Position numbers and translations under genes: made by a program
Assembly (NCBI RefSeq): GCF_001645125.1
Contig: NZ_LXKA01000343.1
Coordinates: 1-42,706, forward strand
DNA length: 42,706 bases
Direction: 5' to 3'
Source of the DNA: Paraburkholderia ginsengiterrae
GTDB taxonomy: Bacteria > Pseudomonadota > Gammaproteobacteria > Burkholderiales > Burkholderiaceae
The notes under the pieces: generated by a model
Databases searched by the model: none
The model's input: the letters and a program-made list of their open reading frames with translations, nothing else
Told to the model about the DNA's origin: nothing
Part shown: piece by piece, positions 41,501 to 42,706 of the stretch
Layout: each line of letters opens with the position of its first letter
Numbering within the stretch: position 1 is the stretch's first letter

Positions 41501-41935
41501 TTAAGCTGCCTTAGGGAGCCACCCGTTTTCGGTGTCTTCGAAAATCATTTTCTCTTCCGGTTTGCGGTCAAGATCGGCGATCAACTCGATCATTTCCTTT
41601 AGCTTGACGTTGCCGTCTATCGTTTCAAGGTAGAGCGCGCGGAACATCCGGTCGGCAGTTTTCGGAATCTTTCCGCGCTTTTCCCAAAGCGCAACGGTTT
41701 GCTCCGACGTTCCAATCAAATCGGCAAGACGATGCTGGGATAGGTCCAGTTCCTTGCGCAGGAACCGGAATTCCGCGCCAGTGAGATAGCTCTTGCGAGC
41801 GATCGCCCTGCCGATGGCCAAATGGAGGCCCTCGGCGTCTTCGATGGACACAGCCTTTCCGTACGGTGTCTTTCTCGTGTTGTAGCCGTTAGCCAGCCAC
41901 ACGTTTTGCAGCCCTATTTCTGTGTAGTGGTACAT
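41501..41935 (-). CDS. XRE-type antitoxin of a DUF4258 toxin-antitoxin pair
   Basis: A 144-residue protein. Residues about 1-50 are the family-specific part (MYHYTEIGLQNVWLANGYNT...YGKAVSIEDAEGLHLAIGRAI), and the XRE helix-turn-helix is at about 53-100 (LTGAEFRFLRKELDLSQHRLADLIGTSEQTVALWEKRGKIP). The helix-turn-helix would bind the dyad at 42258-42280 and repress the operon. It follows the toxin by nine bases in the toxin-first order used by HigBA- and MqsRA-like systems. No ribosome site is obvious, so translation may be coupled to the toxin. Confidence 0.85.
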   Translation of the reverse strand: MYHYTEIGLQNVWLANGYNTRKTPYGKAVSIEDAEGLHLAIGRAIARKSYLTGAEFRFLRKELDLSQHRLADLIGTSEQTVALWEKRGKIPKTADRMFRALYLETIDGNVKLKEMIELIADLDRKPEEKMIFEDTENGWLPKAA

Positions 41936-41944
41936 GGCCGTTCC

Positions 41945-42259
41945 TTAATAGACTGTAACGACTGCAACCCAATTGCCGTCGTCTGCGCGCTCCAGCGCCG
42001 CTGCAATCGTGACTTCATCTCCCGCATGCCGGCGAGTCAAAGTGCACTGCCAGTGACCGTGCAAATTGACGTGCCCTTGCTCACAGATATGACCATTTCG
42101 CAGGCAGTCATAGACTTGTGTTGGCGTTATCTTTCGTTCCCGCATCCGCTTCTTGGCATGTGGGACGAAAAACACCCTCGCGGTGTCAGCCGCGGTTTCG
42201 CGGATCAATCGCTTTAGGTTTTCGTCGGTTAGCTTGAGCGGGACGGGTTGCGAGGACAT
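41945..42259 (-). CDS. DUF4258 toxin (MqsR-like RNase fold) of a toxin-antitoxin pair
   Basis: A 104-residue protein (from the ATG at 42259) with LTDENLKRLIRETAADTARVFFVPHAKKRMRERKITPTQVYDCLRNGHI, the DUF4258 signature HAxxRMxxR, then HGHWQCTLTRRHAGDEVTIAAAL. DUF4258 proteins have a BECR/MqsR-like fold and are putative mRNA interferases. Starts at 42265 and 42295 are also in frame. I favour 42259 because the operator and -10 box lie just upstream, leaving a near-leaderless message. It forms an operon with the antitoxin downstream. Confidence 0.85.
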   Translation of the reverse strand: MSSQPVPLKLTDENLKRLIRETAADTARVFFVPHAKKRMRERKITPTQVYDCLRNGHICEQGHVNLHGHWQCTLTRRHAGDEVTIAAALERADDGNWVAVVTVY

Positions 42260-42280
42260 ACCCATAATTATTATAGGTAT
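42258..42280. promoter_or_regulatory. 23-bp operator dyad of the toxin-antitoxin operon
   Basis: ATACCcATAAT and ATTATaGGTAT flank a central T at 42269: ten of eleven positions pair, only C/A at 42263 and 42275 disagreeing. The right half contains a TATAAT -10 box on the minus strand (complement of 42270-42275), so binding would block transcription of the toxin gene. Confidence 0.8.
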
Positions 42281-42340
42281 GTCGTAAGGTGGCAAGGGAA
42301 ACTTGCAGCGATTGATCGGGCGAAAGCGCGCTTCCTTCGA

Positions 42341-42560
42341 TCAAATTCTCGAGGCGTCAGGAACCTCGATGACCAGATCCGTTCTGGCGATGGCAACGCA
42401 GGGCAGAATAAGGCCTTCGGCCTTTTCTTCCCGGCTCAATCCGGGCCATTCGATCGTGTAGGAGACCGTTCCGCTGACCAAACGGCAAATGCACGTGCGG
42501 CACGTCCCATTGCGGCACGAGCGCGGCAAACGCAGATTTGCGAAGCCTGCCGCTTCTGGA
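42341..42560 (-). CDS. 2Fe-2S ferredoxin domain protein, 5'-truncated by the contig end
   Basis: The frame ends at a TGA at 42341-42343 and reads ...GFANLRLPRSCRNGTCRTCICRLVSGTV...ILPCVAIARTDLVIEVPDA. The CxxxxCxxC cluster (CRNGTCRTC) and the later PC supply the four cysteine ligands of a plant-type 2Fe-2S cluster. It would transfer single electrons, as a small ferredoxin or the tail of a reductase. The N terminus is cut where a Nextera adapter begins, so true length and start are unknown. It shares strand with the toxin genes and lies about 60 bases before their operator. Confidence 0.8.
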
Positions 42561-42588
42561 TCTTATACACATCTGACGCTGCCGACGA
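42561..42588. other. Illumina Nextera transposase adapter sequence (assembly artefact)
   Basis: The 28 bases match the Nextera read-through adapter: TCTTATACACATCTGACGCT followed by GCCGACGA. The match begins partway into the 19-bp mosaic end and runs into the index-side adapter. It is not biological. Confidence 0.9.
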
Positions 42589-42706
42589 TCCACCCTGTCT
42601 AGCACCCTGTGGGTGCCGCAACATTAAAACAAAAGACAATGAATGACAAGAACGCCCCGCAATCTCGTCTATTCACACCATGCCCGTCACACCGTGACCC
42701 CGCTAA
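42589..42706. other. Unreliable tail after the adapter
   Basis: These 118 bases follow the adapter match and have no gene or resemblance to the preceding ferredoxin frame. They may come from an unrelated fragment or from a chimeric read. I call nothing in them. Confidence 0.6.

Overview
The window is high-GC betaproteobacterial DNA and most resembles Burkholderia/Paraburkholderia. The evidence is the gene families present (a second IF-1, a small H-NS-like protein, a Burkholderia-type VgrG, a trimeric porin, AfuA/FbpA-type and rhamnose-type ABC systems) and the codon use. The two ends look like contig ends. Bases 1-127 are the 3' end of a group II intron, and 42561-42588 matches an Illumina Nextera adapter, so everything after about 42560 is suspect.

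Layout. 1-8000 holds ordinary small genes: a J-domain protein, a low-molecular-weight phosphatase/arsenate-reductase-like protein, an H-NS-like protein, an MFS exporter, an orphan HTH protein and several small exported or membrane proteins. 8134-9381 is an NRAMP-family transporter with an altered metal site. 9588-19665 is a non-phosphorylating L-rhamnose catabolic and uptake cluster: keto-deoxy-rhamnonate dehydrogenase, L-rhamnonate dehydratase, L-rhamnose 1-dehydrogenase, a LysR regulator, a mutarotase that is frameshifted, a lactonase and the RhaT/P/Q/S ABC importer. The importer brings in L-rhamnose, the mutarotase would interconvert anomers, and dehydrogenase, lactonase, dehydratase and second dehydrogenase act in that order. 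The last hydrolase of the diketo branch is not in the window.

19655-26227 (minus strand) is a lower-GC type VI secretion islet read as vgrG, DUF4123 adaptor, small co-chaperone, Tox-REase-5 nuclease effector and Imm52 immunity. This is the gene order of the TseT/TecT/co-TecT/TsiT module of Pseudomonas aeruginosa. Downstream lie the decayed remains of an older pair: a truncated, frameshifted phospholipase D effector and a Sel1-repeat lipoprotein with two in-frame stops.

26894-34313 is a porin, an AfuABC-type ABC importer and a divergent TctDE-type two-component system, probably one uptake and sensing unit. 34331-36068 encodes the NasS-NasT nitrate sensor and ANTAR antiterminator. 36249-38435 is a CynX-type MFS gene divergent from a GntR regulator, with a perfect 16-bp palindrome between them. 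38602-41400 holds IF-1, small conserved proteins, a DauR-like regulator, a DUF1653 protein and a Pmp3/YqaE membrane peptide. 41501-42280 is a DUF4258/XRE toxin-antitoxin pair with a near-perfect operator dyad at the toxin start. A truncated 2Fe-2S ferredoxin follows at the window edge.
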